16,573 nt of DNA from a bacterium (GCA_030430105.1 JAUIFW010000011.1:1-16573); one strand, 5' to 3'. Positions 1 through 7,792 are shown, numbered from the stretch's first letter. A program made the numbers and translations. The notes: generated by a model not told the origin, from the sequence alone.

Positions 1-1
1 T

Positions 2-91
2 CAACTTGTGAGACTCGTGCTCCTCGAACAACTCTACCGAGCGCGAAGTATCACGCTAGGTAGAGAGTATCATCATGGAGAAAAATTTTAG
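2..91 (+). CDS. possible 3' end of a hypothetical protein (partial)
   Basis: One plus-strand frame is open from the window edge to a TAG at 89-91 and encodes about 29 residues ending in HHGEKF. The residues form a plausible amphipathic helix followed by a short polar tail. The stop overlaps the gatA stop on the other strand by a few bases, a common arrangement for convergent genes in compact genomes. The other two plus-strand frames close within this stretch. I do not recognise the family, and 29 codons are too few to exclude a chance open frame. No tRNA or terminator fits these bases. Confidence 0.35.
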   Translation, partial: QLVRLVLLEQLYRARSITLGREYHHGEKF

Positions 92-1503
92 GCTGATTCG
101 ATGAGGTAGCCTAGTTGGAGAAGTTGCTCCTCTGAGAGTTGTGGACCGATGATTTGCATAGCGATTGGAAGTCCTTCGTGTTCTCCAATTGGAAGCGATA
201 GTCCAGGAAGCCCAGCACACGCTGCGGGAATAGTAAAGATATCATCGAGGTACTCTGCCATAGGATCAGCGTAGCTACCAGATGTGGGCGCGAACCCTGC
301 GGTTACAGGACCTATAAGCAGGTCTACTTCCTTGAACACTGCGTTGAATTCTTCGATAATCTTGGTTCGAAGCTTGAGTGCTTTCTTATAATAGGCGTCA
401 TAGTATCCGTGAGAAAGCACGTAGGTACCAAGCAAGATTCTTCTTTGTACTTCTTTTCCAAATCCTTCTGTGCGATTGTTCACGTAGATTTGGTCGAGTG
501 ACTCGCTATCTCCCTTTGGACCAAAGCGTATTCCATCGTAGCGAGACATGTTTGAGCTAACTTCCGCAGGTACGAGAATGTAGTAGGCAGAAAGTGCGAG
601 CTTGGTACTTGGGAGCGAAACCTCCTTGATGGTATGTCCTTGCTCTTTGAGCATTGCTATTTGCTTCTCTAGAGCTTCCTTGATAGCTGGGTCTACATCA
701 TCACTCATGTACTCCTTTGGCACACCAATGGTGAAGGTAGCTGGCGTTTTGAGGGCAGCTACATAGTCAGGTGGAGTATCGTTTAGCGTGGTTGGGTCGC
801 TTGGATCTTGCCCTGCGATGGTGGAGAGTACGGCCGCTACATCTGTTACGGTATTGGCTATAGGTCCTACGGTGTCAAAGGATGAGGCCATGGCCATGGA
901 TCCAAATCTAGAGGTACGACCATAGGTCACTTTTAGTCCTACGACGCCACAGTAGGCTGCAGGTTGCCGGATGGATCCACCTGTGTCTGTACCGATGGTA
1001 AACACGCTACTTCCTGCTTTTACGGCTGCTGCACTTCCTCCAGAAGACCCCCCAGTCATTCTCGAAGGGTCTATGGGGTTTTTTGCTGCACCGTAGGCAC
1101 TGTGTTCATTGGATCCTCCTTGAGCAAACTCGTCGCAGTTATTTTTAGCAATGAGAATCGCTCCCGCTTCTTTTACCTTGGCAATAACGGTCGCATCGTA
1201 CATCGGTACAAATCCCTTGAGGATTTTAGATGCGCCAGTGCTTTCAATGCCCTTGGTGCAAAGAATATCCTTGGCGCTAAAGGGCACTCCTTCTAGTGGG
1301 CGTAGCTCTTTTCCTTCTGCGATTCTAGCATCTACTTCCTTTGCGCTAGCTAGCGCCTCTTCTTCACAGATGGTGATGTGTAACCCTAACTCTTCTTGTT
1401 CTTTCTTTGCCTTCGAAATTGCTTCTTTTACGAGGGACGTACAGCTTGCTTTCCCACTTCGAAGCGCTTCTTGAATGTCGTGTATAGTCATGTGCATATG
1501 CAT
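88..1503 (-). CDS. gatA: Asp-tRNA(Asn)/Glu-tRNA(Gln) amidotransferase subunit A
   Basis: This is the amidase subunit of the GatCAB complex. It releases ammonia from glutamine so that GatB can convert mischarged Glu-tRNA(Gln) or Asp-tRNA(Asn) to the amidated form, in the cytoplasm. The amidase signature is complete. Counting from the ATG at 1503, the Ser-cisSer-Lys triad falls at K78 (PFSAKD), S153 (GGSSGGSAA) and S177 (DTGGSIR), with the spacing of the family. About 471 residues is the usual length. In-frame ATGs lie at 1527, 1503, 1497 and 1491. I chose 1503 because it lies one base beyond the gatC stop; 1491 (MTIHDIQEAL) is equally plausible, and 1527 would overlap gatC. No strong ribosome-binding site is visible, so translation is probably coupled to gatC. 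The gatB partner is outside the window. The TAA stop is at 88-90. Confidence 0.96.
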   Translation of the reverse strand: MHMHMTIHDIQEALRSGKASCTSLVKEAISKAKKEQEELGLHITICEEEALASAKEVDARIAEGKELRPLEGVPFSAKDILCTKGIESTGASKILKGFVPMYDATVIAKVKEAGAILIAKNNCDEFAQGGSNEHSAYGAAKNPIDPSRMTGGSSGGSAAAVKAGSSVFTIGTDTGGSIRQPAAYCGVVGLKVTYGRTSRFGSMAMASSFDTVGPIANTVTDVAAVLSTIAGQDPSDPTTLNDTPPDYVAALKTPATFTIGVPKEYMSDDVDPAIKEALEKQIAMLKEQGHTIKEVSLPSTKLALSAYYILVPAEVSSNMSRYDGIRFGPKGDSESLDQIYVNNRTEGFGKEVQRRILLGTYVLSHGYYDAYYKKALKLRTKIIEEFNAVFKEVDLLIGPVTAGFAPTSGSYADPMAEYLDDIFTIPAACAGLPGLSLPIGEHEGLPIAMQIIGPQLSEEQLLQLGYLIESA

Positions 1504-1504
1504 G

Positions 1505-1801
1505 TTATTCGAATACCTGTGGTACACCCACCTGTCTCATTTCTACGGGCCGCTCTGTTGTTGCTAGAATTTCCTCTGCTACGGACTTTTCAAAGGGTGC
1601 TTTTTGAGCCGTATCTTCCTCTGTTTGATTGGTGAGCCCTGTTACTTGGTTGGTTTCTGGAACCGTTTCTAGGTCAACACCGTCGAGCTCTTTCATGTGT
1701 TCTAAAATACCTCCTAGCTCTGCTTGGAACTTCTCCTTTTCCTCATCTGTAAGTGAGAGTTTTGCGAGTTGTGCAAGTTTTTCAATCTGTGCTTTGTCCA
1801 T
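1505..1801 (-). CDS. gatC: Asp-tRNA(Asn)/Glu-tRNA(Gln) amidotransferase subunit C
   Basis: This is the small subunit that wraps around and stabilises GatA-GatB. The 98-residue product starts MDKAQIEKLAQLAKLSLTDE, the typical GatC N-terminal helix, and ends with the RPVEMRQVGVPQVFE-like segment seen in the family, where the arginine is followed by the extended C-terminal strand. It is the first gene of a gatC-gatA pair and ends one base before the chosen gatA start. Upstream of the ATG there is a weak GAG near -6 and an AT-rich hexamer (TATTTT) eight bases from the start. A very short or absent leader is therefore possible, but this was not tested. Confidence 0.95.
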   Translation of the reverse strand: MDKAQIEKLAQLAKLSLTDEEKEKFQAELGGILEHMKELDGVDLETVPETNQVTGLTNQTEEDTAQKAPFEKSVAEEILATTERPVEMRQVGVPQVFE

Positions 1802-1891
1802 GGTCTCGTAAAATATACGCAGCTACTCTATAGAAACTCTGATGATGACGCAATCCAAGCGCATGAGAAGGGCTCTTGTTTTTGTAATAAA

Positions 1892-1905
1892 ATATTGCAC
1901 AATAT
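1892..1905. promoter_or_regulatory. 14-bp dyad in the gatC / helical-repeat gene spacer
   Basis: The sequence ATATTG-CA-CAATAT is an inverted repeat with 6-bp arms and a 2-bp centre. It lies in the roughly 150-bp spacer between divergent gatC and the large plus-strand gene. It overlaps AT-rich bases that include TAAAAT (1888-1893) and TTGCAC (1895-1900), possible promoter pieces. It could be an operator, but no regulator gene is nearby, and a dyad this short in AT-rich DNA may arise by chance. Confidence 0.3.
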
Positions 1906-1957
1906 ACATTTTTCTTTAGGATTAGGGTAGTATGTACTTCACTTGTGTGCTGTGGAA

Positions 1958-4006
1958 ATGATGTCTGGTGAGACACCTTATCTCGAGGTGGGACGTATTG
2001 ATGAGGATGGAAAGGAGCATTTATCTACTCCTTATTTGAAGCAGGCTGAGGAATTTATGGAAGCGCTTCGGCACGATATAGCATTTGGAAACTTGAGAAC
2101 GGCGAAGGAATCTTCGTACGAGACCCTTACGACCACACAGAAGCGGCTTATTCGTACTCTGACAAAGCTTTTTCGCTCCAAGGATTTTGATGGGTATGCA
2201 GAGGAGTTTGTACGGCAGGTGAATGGATCAACTGGCTCGCTTTCTGTGGAGTATGAAAAGTATGCAGGTCAGTTTTTTTACAAGCTTCAAGGGAAGCGGG
2301 CTTCGAGCAAAAAGGAGCGTCAATTACTTGAGATGGTTGGTAGTGTTCTTACGCGACTTCATCCAGCAAGCTGGGACGAAATTGACCTTTTTTATGAGCG
2401 TCCACATAAGCATTTATCTTCTGTGAATACCTATGTTGATACCTTTGGACCAGAGATGCTAGAGGATTTCGAGGATGCTGCGGATATCGTTTCTCTAGCA
2501 TCACTTGCGTCATTCGCAGTATTCTTCGATCGATATGAGTTGTTTATTGATCTGGAGTCTGCTTTGGTTCAAGGTATCGATGAAGCATCTTCAGAGGATA
2601 TAGCTCGTACACTTAGGCTTCTCACACCAGTTGCTGATGAATATGCAGAGCTTGTGAGAAAATTGGTAAAGACCTTGGAAAAACGTGAAGAGGATGGTTT
2701 TGCTTCACCTCTTTGTATCTCTATGGGGCTTACCTTCCGAAAATATCTTAAGGATGAGACGCTTTATAGTTTGATCATGGCGGAGCTTCCCTTTACGTTT
2801 TTGGGGGAAGAGGAGCAGATTCTTCTTGTGCGAGCATTGACGGATTCTGCAATGCCTTCCAAGGAGGGGGAGGATCGCACTAAGGACTTCTTTTTTATCG
2901 AGGCATTTTTAGACGCTTTAGGTACCCAGGCTTCGACTAGACCGAGGGTGCTTGGTGAGCTTCTCCATTTTTTCGATGCAAATCCAAAGCGCTTTTCTAT
3001 AGAGCATGTGGAGACACTACTTCGTATTGCTGCGCCAAGCTTCTATATGTTGCTTCCACATGAGAAGGCTGTGTATATCACATTGCTTGTGAATACTCGG
3101 CAGGAGGCAATGGTCGAATATGGGTATAAGGTCCTATATGAGCTTTGTTTGGAGATGGGTAGGGGAAGCACGTTGCTTGATTCATTTACGTTGCTTAGAG
3201 CTACCTTGCAACTTCTTGCTACTTTGCATGTGCCAAGAGAAATGGATATGCGAGAGCCAGCGAAACGTATTCTCGACGCGTATGTGGAGAAACATGGTAA
3301 AAAGAAACTACGTTCGTATCGAGTCGCGGAATCTCTCGTGCGGCTTTTTGGGGACATTGATTCGCCAGAGTATTTGCAGGGTATTGCACGGGGATATCGT
3401 GATCAGGTGTATGCTCAGGTTGATCATGCTCCAGCTGTGGCGCCTCTAGTTCCTGCCCTTGAGCTGCTGCCGAGCATGTTGCCAGAGCGCAATGATATAC
3501 TTTCTTACCTGCATGCCTCCTTTGAATCTGAGGCATTTGATGTGTACGAGAATTTAAGTTTGGGAGGGTATCGTGTAGATTATCTTGTTCAAACGGAGCA
3601 AGGGGCAAGAGCTGCGGTGTTTCTTTCTGATGATGCGCATATTGTGGAAGGGCAGTATTACCAACGGAGGCTTCGAGCATTTGAGGCAATGGGATGCGAT
3701 GTGTTTGTGCGTACTCCTCAAGAATTAGGTACGCCTAATGGCAAGAAGGCATTAGTCACCAAAATACGCAGAGGTCTACGATCTCAACATGCTGCTATTT
3801 CACAGAGTATTGATTTGATGTGGGAGGACGAGCTGTTTGAGCAAAAACTTCTACCTTGTTTGGTGAAGCGCTTTCAAGTAGGCTTGGCGAAGCTTTGTTT
3901 TTCTTTGCCACATCGTGATCCAGAAAGCGCAGCGTTTGGGCATCTTCGATTCGGGATTGGGGGGACTGACGGTATTGCAGGCGATTCGCAGGCATCTACC
4001 TCATAA
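1958..4006 (+). CDS. helical-repeat protein with RAP/FASTK-like C-terminal domain
   Basis: The 682-residue protein has no signal peptide or membrane segment. Residues about 20-510 are almost entirely amphipathic helices rich in Leu, Glu and Arg, like an alpha-solenoid. Residues about 515-605 change character. A GYRVDYLV strand (D541) is followed by a hydrophobic strand AAVFLSDDAH (552-561), then RRLRAFEAMGCDVFVRTPQE and a closing helix. That order resembles the RAP domain of FASTK and octotricopeptide proteins, a PD-(D/E)XK-type fold usually linked to RNA. The acidic-X-Lys nuclease motif is not visible, so cleavage is doubtful. RNA binding is inference; I recognise no closer family. ATGs occur at 1958 and 1961, and a TTG at 1943 would add five residues. 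The last 30 codons overlap murI in another frame, and a one-base insertion upstream would give a conventional 4-bp overlap instead. Confidence 0.8.
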   Translation: MMSGETPYLEVGRIDEDGKEHLSTPYLKQAEEFMEALRHDIAFGNLRTAKESSYETLTTTQKRLIRTLTKLFRSKDFDGYAEEFVRQVNGSTGSLSVEYEKYAGQFFYKLQGKRASSKKERQLLEMVGSVLTRLHPASWDEIDLFYERPHKHLSSVNTYVDTFGPEMLEDFEDAADIVSLASLASFAVFFDRYELFIDLESALVQGIDEASSEDIARTLRLLTPVADEYAELVRKLVKTLEKREEDGFASPLCISMGLTFRKYLKDETLYSLIMAELPFTFLGEEEQILLVRALTDSAMPSKEGEDRTKDFFFIEAFLDALGTQASTRPRVLGELLHFFDANPKRFSIEHVETLLRIAAPSFYMLLPHEKAVYITLLVNTRQEAMVEYGYKVLYELCLEMGRGSTLLDSFTLLRATLQLLATLHVPREMDMREPAKRILDAYVEKHGKKKLRSYRVAESLVRLFGDIDSPEYLQGIARGYRDQVYAQVDHAPAVAPLVPALELLPSMLPERNDILSYLHASFESEAFDVYENLSLGGYRVDYLVQTEQGARAAVFLSDDAHIVEGQYYQRRLRAFEAMGCDVFVRTPQELGTPNGKKALVTKIRRGLRSQHAAISQSIDLMWEDELFEQKLLPCLVKRFQVGLAKLCFSLPHRDPESAAFGHLRFGIGGTDGIAGDSQASTS

Positions 4007-4736
4007 GGACTATGTATATTTAGGTGATGCAGCCCGTGCACCGTATGGTGCTCGTTCTTCTGCAATGGTGCGAAGCTATACTAAGGAGGCTTTACGGTAC
4101 CTGGTAGAGGTTGAAGGCTGTGATATGGTCATTGTTGCTTGTAATACAGCGTCTGCTGATGCCGTGCCTTCACTTGTCCAGTCAGGCGCTTTCGAGGATG
4201 TACCTATTCTTGGCGTGCTTACTCCTACAGCAGAGGCTGCAATTTCTACTACTGGTGGGGCTGGAGTTGGGGTGCTTGCGACTGCATCTACGATTGCTTC
4301 TGGAGCATACCAACGTCTGCTCACTTCTGCGGGAGTTTCGCATGTGGTGGCGAATCCTGCACCATTACTCGTTCCTTTGATAGAGGAAGGGTGGGCTGCT
4401 TCTTTGGAAGCTAGACGGATTTTTAAGCACTATCTGAAGCCCCTCAAGGATGCTGGGTGCGATACCCTTATTCTTGGTTGCACGCATTACCCTTTGCTTC
4501 TCCCTTTTATCTCTGCACTTATTCCGCGTGGTATGCAGGTAATTGCCTCTGATATGGCTATGCCAAGATTTCTAGAGGAGCACTATGCGTTTCTTTTTGA
4601 TGTATCTGAGAGGCAAGGAACGGTGCGTTATTTGACCACGGATTGTCCTGATCACTTTTTGGAGCGGATACAAAGTCTTTTGCATATTGGGGGACGGATT
4701 GATGTGGAGAAGGTGGATATCCGTGGCTCTGAGTAG
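3915..4736 (+). CDS. murI: glutamate racemase
   Basis: MurI interconverts L- and D-glutamate to supply D-Glu for peptidoglycan precursors in the cytoplasm. The 273-residue product has the full set of family motifs: GIFDSGLGGLTV with D12 and S13, VACNTAS with catalytic C76, and GCTHYPLL with catalytic C189 and H191. The start is the GTG at 3915, just before the conserved first strand; a TTG at 3936 is the only later option before IFDSG. No Shine-Dalgarno sequence is visible, and the GTG lies inside the upstream gene, which suggests translational coupling. The GTG is followed by A, so a TGA in a third frame overlaps it. That is the usual stop/start overlap if the upstream frame were shifted. 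The TAG stop is at 4734-4736, with miaB starting 51 bp later. Confidence 0.95.
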   Translation: MIQKAQRLGIFDSGLGGLTVLQAIRRHLPHKDYVYLGDAARAPYGARSSAMVRSYTKEALRYLVEVEGCDMVIVACNTASADAVPSLVQSGAFEDVPILGVLTPTAEAAISTTGGAGVGVLATASTIASGAYQRLLTSAGVSHVVANPAPLLVPLIEEGWAASLEARRIFKHYLKPLKDAGCDTLILGCTHYPLLLPFISALIPRGMQVIASDMAMPRFLEEHYAFLFDVSERQGTVRYLTTDCPDHFLERIQSLLHIGGRIDVEKVDIRGSE

Positions 4737-4787
4737 GGCTTTACACCCGCGCTACGGTCAGTACTATGGCGAAGTAATTGCTTTCCT

Positions 4788-6134
4788 ATGAACTACACAG
4801 TACTCACCTATGGATGTCAGATGAATGTTTCCGATACGGAACGAATTCATACGATGTTGCAGCAAGCTGGATTTACTCGTACAGAGGATCTGGACGCTTC
4901 AGATTTAGTGGTCTTCAATACCTGTAGTGTGAAGCAAAAAGCTGAGGATAAGGTGTGGGGGAAGATTCGAGATGTGTCACGAGGAAGAAAGCACAATCCC
5001 AACCTGCGCGTGGCTGTAACTGGTTGTATGGTACGGGATACCGGTGTGCATAGTAGGCATTCTGAGCGTTTTCACTCTAAGGATGCGTTGCTTCGTCGTT
5101 CTGATAGGATTGATATGGTGTTTCGTATCGAGGATTTGCAGGGGCTTCCTCAGTATCTCTCTGTGATTTATGGAAAGGAGCTTGGACAGGATTTTGATGA
5201 GGAAAACTCCTACTTTCAGGTTAGGCCCCAGTACGAGAGTAGTGCCCAGGTGTTTGTTCCTGTACAGACCGGGTGTAATAAGTTTTGTACCTATTGTATT
5301 GTCCCTTTTACAAGGAAGCGAGAGATTTCTAGGCCTATGGAAGAGATCGTGACTGAGGTGGAGGAGTTGGTCGCAAAGGGTGCAAAGGAAGTGACCCTTC
5401 TTGGTCAGACGGTGAATTCTTATACACATCCAGATAGCACTGCGACCTATAGTGACAATAACTTTGTAGAGTTACTCTACAGGATTAATGGGCTTCCTGG
5501 TTTGGATCGCTTGCGTTACACATCGCCGCATCCAATGGATATGGATGATGAACTTATTCGTGCTCATGTGGAGCTAGATAAACTTTGTAAGCATGTGCAT
5601 ATGCCTGCGCAGAGTGGGGATACGAATGTACTTCGCCGGATGAATCGCAAATATTCACGGGAGAAATACGTGGAGGTGATCAACGCGCTTCGTCGTGCGG
5701 TCCCTGATATTGTAGTCACGACGGATATTATTGTTGGGTTTTGTGGAGAGACGGAGGAGGAGTTTATGAATACGTACAAGCTTTTTGAAGAGCTCCGTTT
5801 TGATATGTCTTTTACTTCTCGGTATAGCGAGCGAGAGGGAACCTATAGTGCAAAGCGGCTTCCTGATGATGTAGCACCGGAGGAAAAAGCACGTCGGTGG
5901 CATATGCTCAATGATTTGCTCAAGGATATCGTGCGAGAAAAAAATAAGGAATATGAGGGGAAAACCGTGGAGGTGCTTGTTGAGAGGCAGCTTCCAGATG
6001 GGAGGTTAGAGGGCTTCTCTCGTGAGTATAAGAGGGTGCAGTTTCCTGGAAGAAAAGCATTTGTTGGACACGTACTTCCTGTAAAGGTGACGGGCAGCCA
6101 GGAGTTTGTGTTGTTTGGAGAAACCATGATTTAG
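4788..6134 (+). CDS. miaB: tRNA-2-methylthio-N6-isopentenyladenosine(37) methylthiotransferase
   Basis: MiaB is a radical-SAM enzyme that adds a methylthio group to i6A37 in tRNAs reading UNN codons. The N-terminal UPF0004 domain has three cluster-binding cysteines, C10 (TYGCQMN), C46 (NTCSVK) and C80 (TGCM). The radical-SAM cysteines are C163, C167 and C170 (CNKFCTYC), and a TRAM domain occupies about residues 380-448. At 448 residues it is family-typical. A basic insertion around residues 84-105 makes the C80-C163 gap somewhat longer than in E. coli MiaB. The TYGCQMN start and the overall motif set favour MiaB over RimO or MtaB. It probably shares a transcript with murI. The ATG at 4788 follows CTTTCCT with no Shine-Dalgarno sequence. 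Confidence 0.93.
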   Translation: MNYTVLTYGCQMNVSDTERIHTMLQQAGFTRTEDLDASDLVVFNTCSVKQKAEDKVWGKIRDVSRGRKHNPNLRVAVTGCMVRDTGVHSRHSERFHSKDALLRRSDRIDMVFRIEDLQGLPQYLSVIYGKELGQDFDEENSYFQVRPQYESSAQVFVPVQTGCNKFCTYCIVPFTRKREISRPMEEIVTEVEELVAKGAKEVTLLGQTVNSYTHPDSTATYSDNNFVELLYRINGLPGLDRLRYTSPHPMDMDDELIRAHVELDKLCKHVHMPAQSGDTNVLRRMNRKYSREKYVEVINALRRAVPDIVVTTDIIVGFCGETEEEFMNTYKLFEELRFDMSFTSRYSEREGTYSAKRLPDDVAPEEKARRWHMLNDLLKDIVREKNKEYEGKTVEVLVERQLPDGRLEGFSREYKRVQFPGRKAFVGHVLPVKVTGSQEFVLFGETMI

Positions 6135-6165
6135 GCTGGTTATTATAGAAACCCTATATTTTTGC

Positions 6166-6194
6166 TTGTCACGATCTGGGGGTAAATTTACCAT
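6166..6194 (+). promoter_or_regulatory. possible sigma70-type promoter for the cyclophilin gene
   Basis: TTGTCA (6166-6171) and TACCAT (6189-6194) are separated by 17 bp and lie just upstream of the lipoprotein start. The matches are moderate (the -10 agrees at four of six positions). A start site about seven bases further would leave only a very short leader. It would allow the cyclophilin, lemA and DUF2207 genes to be transcribed separately from murI-miaB. Confidence 0.3.
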
Positions 6195-6208
6195 CGAAGG
6201 TGATTGTT

Positions 6209-6853
6209 ATGCTTTTACCTTGCTGTATGAAAAAAATTATAGGAGTTGGAGTTCTTGCCTTTGGACTTATGAGTTGTAGCCCTGGAGGAGAGGTGGCTGG
6301 TGGAGCTGCTAATTTTGATCAGTCTGCTATGCCTCAGCCAGGAGAGGAGATTCTTGTCCTCAATACGAGTTTTGGAGAGATGAAGCTTCGTCTTTTTCCA
6401 TCTGAGGCTCCAGAGCATGTAACCAATATTAAGGAGCTTGCTAAGAGTGGATACTACGATGGACTGACGTTTCATAGAATCATTCCTGGGTTTATGATTC
6501 AGGGAGGAGACCCTGATGGAACGGGTACTGGTGGACACAGCTACAAGGGGCCAGGGACGAATGTGCCAGATGAGAGAAATAAGGAGGCGAAGCACATCTA
6601 TGGTGCGCTTGCTATGGCAAAGACTGCTGCCCCTGATAGTGCGGGAAGTCAGTTTTATATCGTGAATAAAAAGACGGGTGTACAGCAGTTGGATGGAGGG
6701 TATACTGTGTTTGGACAGCTGTTTGAAGGAGAGGATGCGCTCGATAGTATCTCTGCGGTGGAAACGTACGAATGTGGTCCTGGGGAGTTCCAGGGATGTG
6801 ACAAGCCGCTTGAGGACGTGATGATCATATCTGCTTCGATAGAACAGTATTAA
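6209..6853 (+). CDS. cyclophilin-type peptidyl-prolyl isomerase, predicted lipoprotein
   Basis: A cis-trans prolyl isomerase that probably assists folding outside the cytoplasmic membrane. A short basic N-terminus, a hydrophobic stretch and the lipobox LMSC (C23 from this start) predict a lipoprotein. The cyclophilin domain covers about residues 48-210, with active-site blocks [14 protein letters not shown] (R90), [16 protein letters not shown] and [10 protein letters not shown]. The ATG at 6209 is chosen because AAGGTG ends six bases before it, the clearest ribosome-binding site in the window. The ATG at 6227 (MKKIIGVGV) would give a more standard signal peptide of 17 residues to the lipid cysteine, and a GTG at 6200 is also open. 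lemA starts 17 bp downstream. The neighbouring envelope genes fit a surface folding role. Confidence 0.92.
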   Translation: MLLPCCMKKIIGVGVLAFGLMSCSPGGEVAGGAANFDQSAMPQPGEEILVLNTSFGEMKLRLFPSEAPEHVTNIKELAKSGYYDGLTFHRIIPGFMIQGGDPDGTGTGGHSYKGPGTNVPDERNKEAKHIYGALAMAKTAAPDSAGSQFYIVNKKTGVQQLDGGYTVFGQLFEGEDALDSISAVETYECGPGEFQGCDKPLEDVMIISASIEQY

Positions 6854-6870
6854 TATATAACGTTTACCCT

Positions 6871-7425
6871 ATGCCTATTTTATTTGCAGTACTTGGAGTA
6901 CTCGGCCTGCTCTTGATCCTAGTGGTTGGGATTTACAACCGCTTGGTTGGATTAAAGAATCGTGTAGAAGAATCTTGGAGCGGTATCGATACACAGCTCA
7001 AGAAGCGATATGACCTTATTCCGAATCTTGTTGAGACGGTAAAGGGGTATGCGAAACATGAGAAGGGAGTGTTTGAAGAGGTTACTAAAGCACGTACTGC
7101 TGCGATGAGCGCGAAGACTCCTGAGGAGCATGCAAAAGCAGAGAATATGCTTTCTGAGACTCTTAAGTCTCTCTTTGCTGTCGCGGAGGCGTATCCTGAT
7201 CTAAAGGCCAATAGCAATTTTATGGAGCTGCAGGGGACTCTTGAAACGGTGGAGAATGATATTAACCAAGCTAGGCGCTATTACAATGCTGTGGTGCGAG
7301 ACTACAACACTGCGATTGAGGTGTTTCCAAATAATCTGCTTGCGGGTATGTTTGGGTTTATGAAGCGGGAGTTTTTTGAGATTGAGGATGCGAAGGAGCG
7401 GGAAAACGTGAAGGTTTCCTTCTAG
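6871..7425 (+). CDS. lemA: LemA family membrane protein
   Basis: LemA proteins are small, single-pass membrane proteins of unknown biochemical function, often encoded beside DUF2207/TPM-type membrane proteins, as here. This 184-residue product has an N-terminal membrane segment (about 2-22), then [20 protein letters not shown] followed by [12 protein letters not shown], the most conserved LemA block. Helices and the [13 protein letters not shown] motif follow, then a [12 protein letters not shown]...KVSF ending, also family-typical. It probably has an N-out topology with a helical bundle. The ATG follows TTTACCCT without a Shine-Dalgarno sequence. The last codons (Val-Ser-Phe-stop) form the outer edge of a long palindrome that continues into the spacer. 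The TAG stop is at 7423-7425. Confidence 0.95.
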   Translation: MPILFAVLGVLGLLLILVVGIYNRLVGLKNRVEESWSGIDTQLKKRYDLIPNLVETVKGYAKHEKGVFEEVTKARTAAMSAKTPEEHAKAENMLSETLKSLFAVAEAYPDLKANSNFMELQGTLETVENDINQARRYYNAVVRDYNTAIEVFPNNLLAGMFGFMKREFFEIEDAKERENVKVSF

Positions 7426-7593
7426 GGTTCTTGTTCCAGAGGGCAATCTGCCTAGGAAGGCACAATAGAAAAATGGTAGCGAGGTGCAAAACTCGCCCAG
7501 CCGATGGCTGGACTCAGACAGTTGCACCTCTTATGCTACCATTTTTCTATTGCCTAGTCAGAAGCCTCTTCCACAAGAACCCTAGAAGGAAAC
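7414..7593. repeat. 180-nt nested palindrome (long hairpin) at the lemA 3' end
   Basis: Read directly: 7414-7434 is perfectly complementary to 7573-7593 (21 bp). 7463-7480 pairs with 7535-7552 (18 bp, perfect). 7481-7489 pairs with 7522-7530 (9 bp). CCAGCC (7497-7502) pairs with GGCTGG (7506-7511) around GAT. Between the outer and middle arms, AGAGG/CCTCT, TCTG/CAGA and CTAGG/CCTAG also pair in register, broken by small loops and a six-base bulge on the left. In all about 68 base pairs fold into one rod. The outer nine bases on the left are the last three codons of lemA and continue through its stop. No T-tract follows the right arm, so it is not a classical intrinsic terminator. No flanking target-site duplication is visible. 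It could be an inverted duplication, a MITE-like element or an mRNA-stabilising 3' structure. Confidence 0.9.
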
Positions 7594-7663
7594 GACTACG
7601 CATTCCTCGGTAGGGATAGATGTTTTTAAATAGCGAGGATTTTTTACTGTGAGACTTTTACTC

Positions 7664-7723
7664 AAGACCTAAGACCTAAGACCTAAGACCCAGGGCCCAA
7701 GACCTAGGACCTTAGGCCCTAAG
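7664..7723. repeat. degenerate 7-bp tandem repeat (AAGACCT unit)
   Basis: Three exact AAGACCT units (7664-7684) are followed by AAGACCC, AGGGCCC, another AAGACCT, AGGACCT and a decayed TAGGCCCT-AAG end. The array lies in the lemA to DUF2207 spacer about 70 bp before the DUF2207 start. Exact copies at one end and decayed copies at the other suggest expansion by slippage. The same spacer (7426-7792) otherwise holds only the palindrome and AT-rich bases with no convincing gene. I see no strong promoter for the downstream gene; TTTACA at 7760-7765 is the best -35 candidate but lacks a good partner. Confidence 0.85.
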
Positions 7724-7792
7724 TTTCTGGCCGTCCCCTGTACTTTCCAAGTTAGAGAGTTTACACTGCAGACAGTTTTTTGACCTATCGTT

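Noticed and set aside
1..87. possible partial minus-strand tRNA (GGTAGAG, like a D-loop)
   Set aside because: No acceptor, D or anticodon stem pairs in a consistent way; the plus-strand open frame explains the bases at least as well.
7414..7593. integron attC site or retron RNA
   Set aside because: The ends read GTTTCCT and AGGAAAC, not the attC core sites in the right orientation, and no integrase or reverse transcriptase is in the window.
7431..7613. 60-codon plus-strand open frame inside the lemA/DUF2207 spacer
   Set aside because: It lies almost wholly within the palindrome, has no start signal and encodes an unrecognisable basic peptide.
7664..7723. CRISPR array
   Set aside because: Units are 7 bp and contiguous with no spacers, and no cas genes are present.
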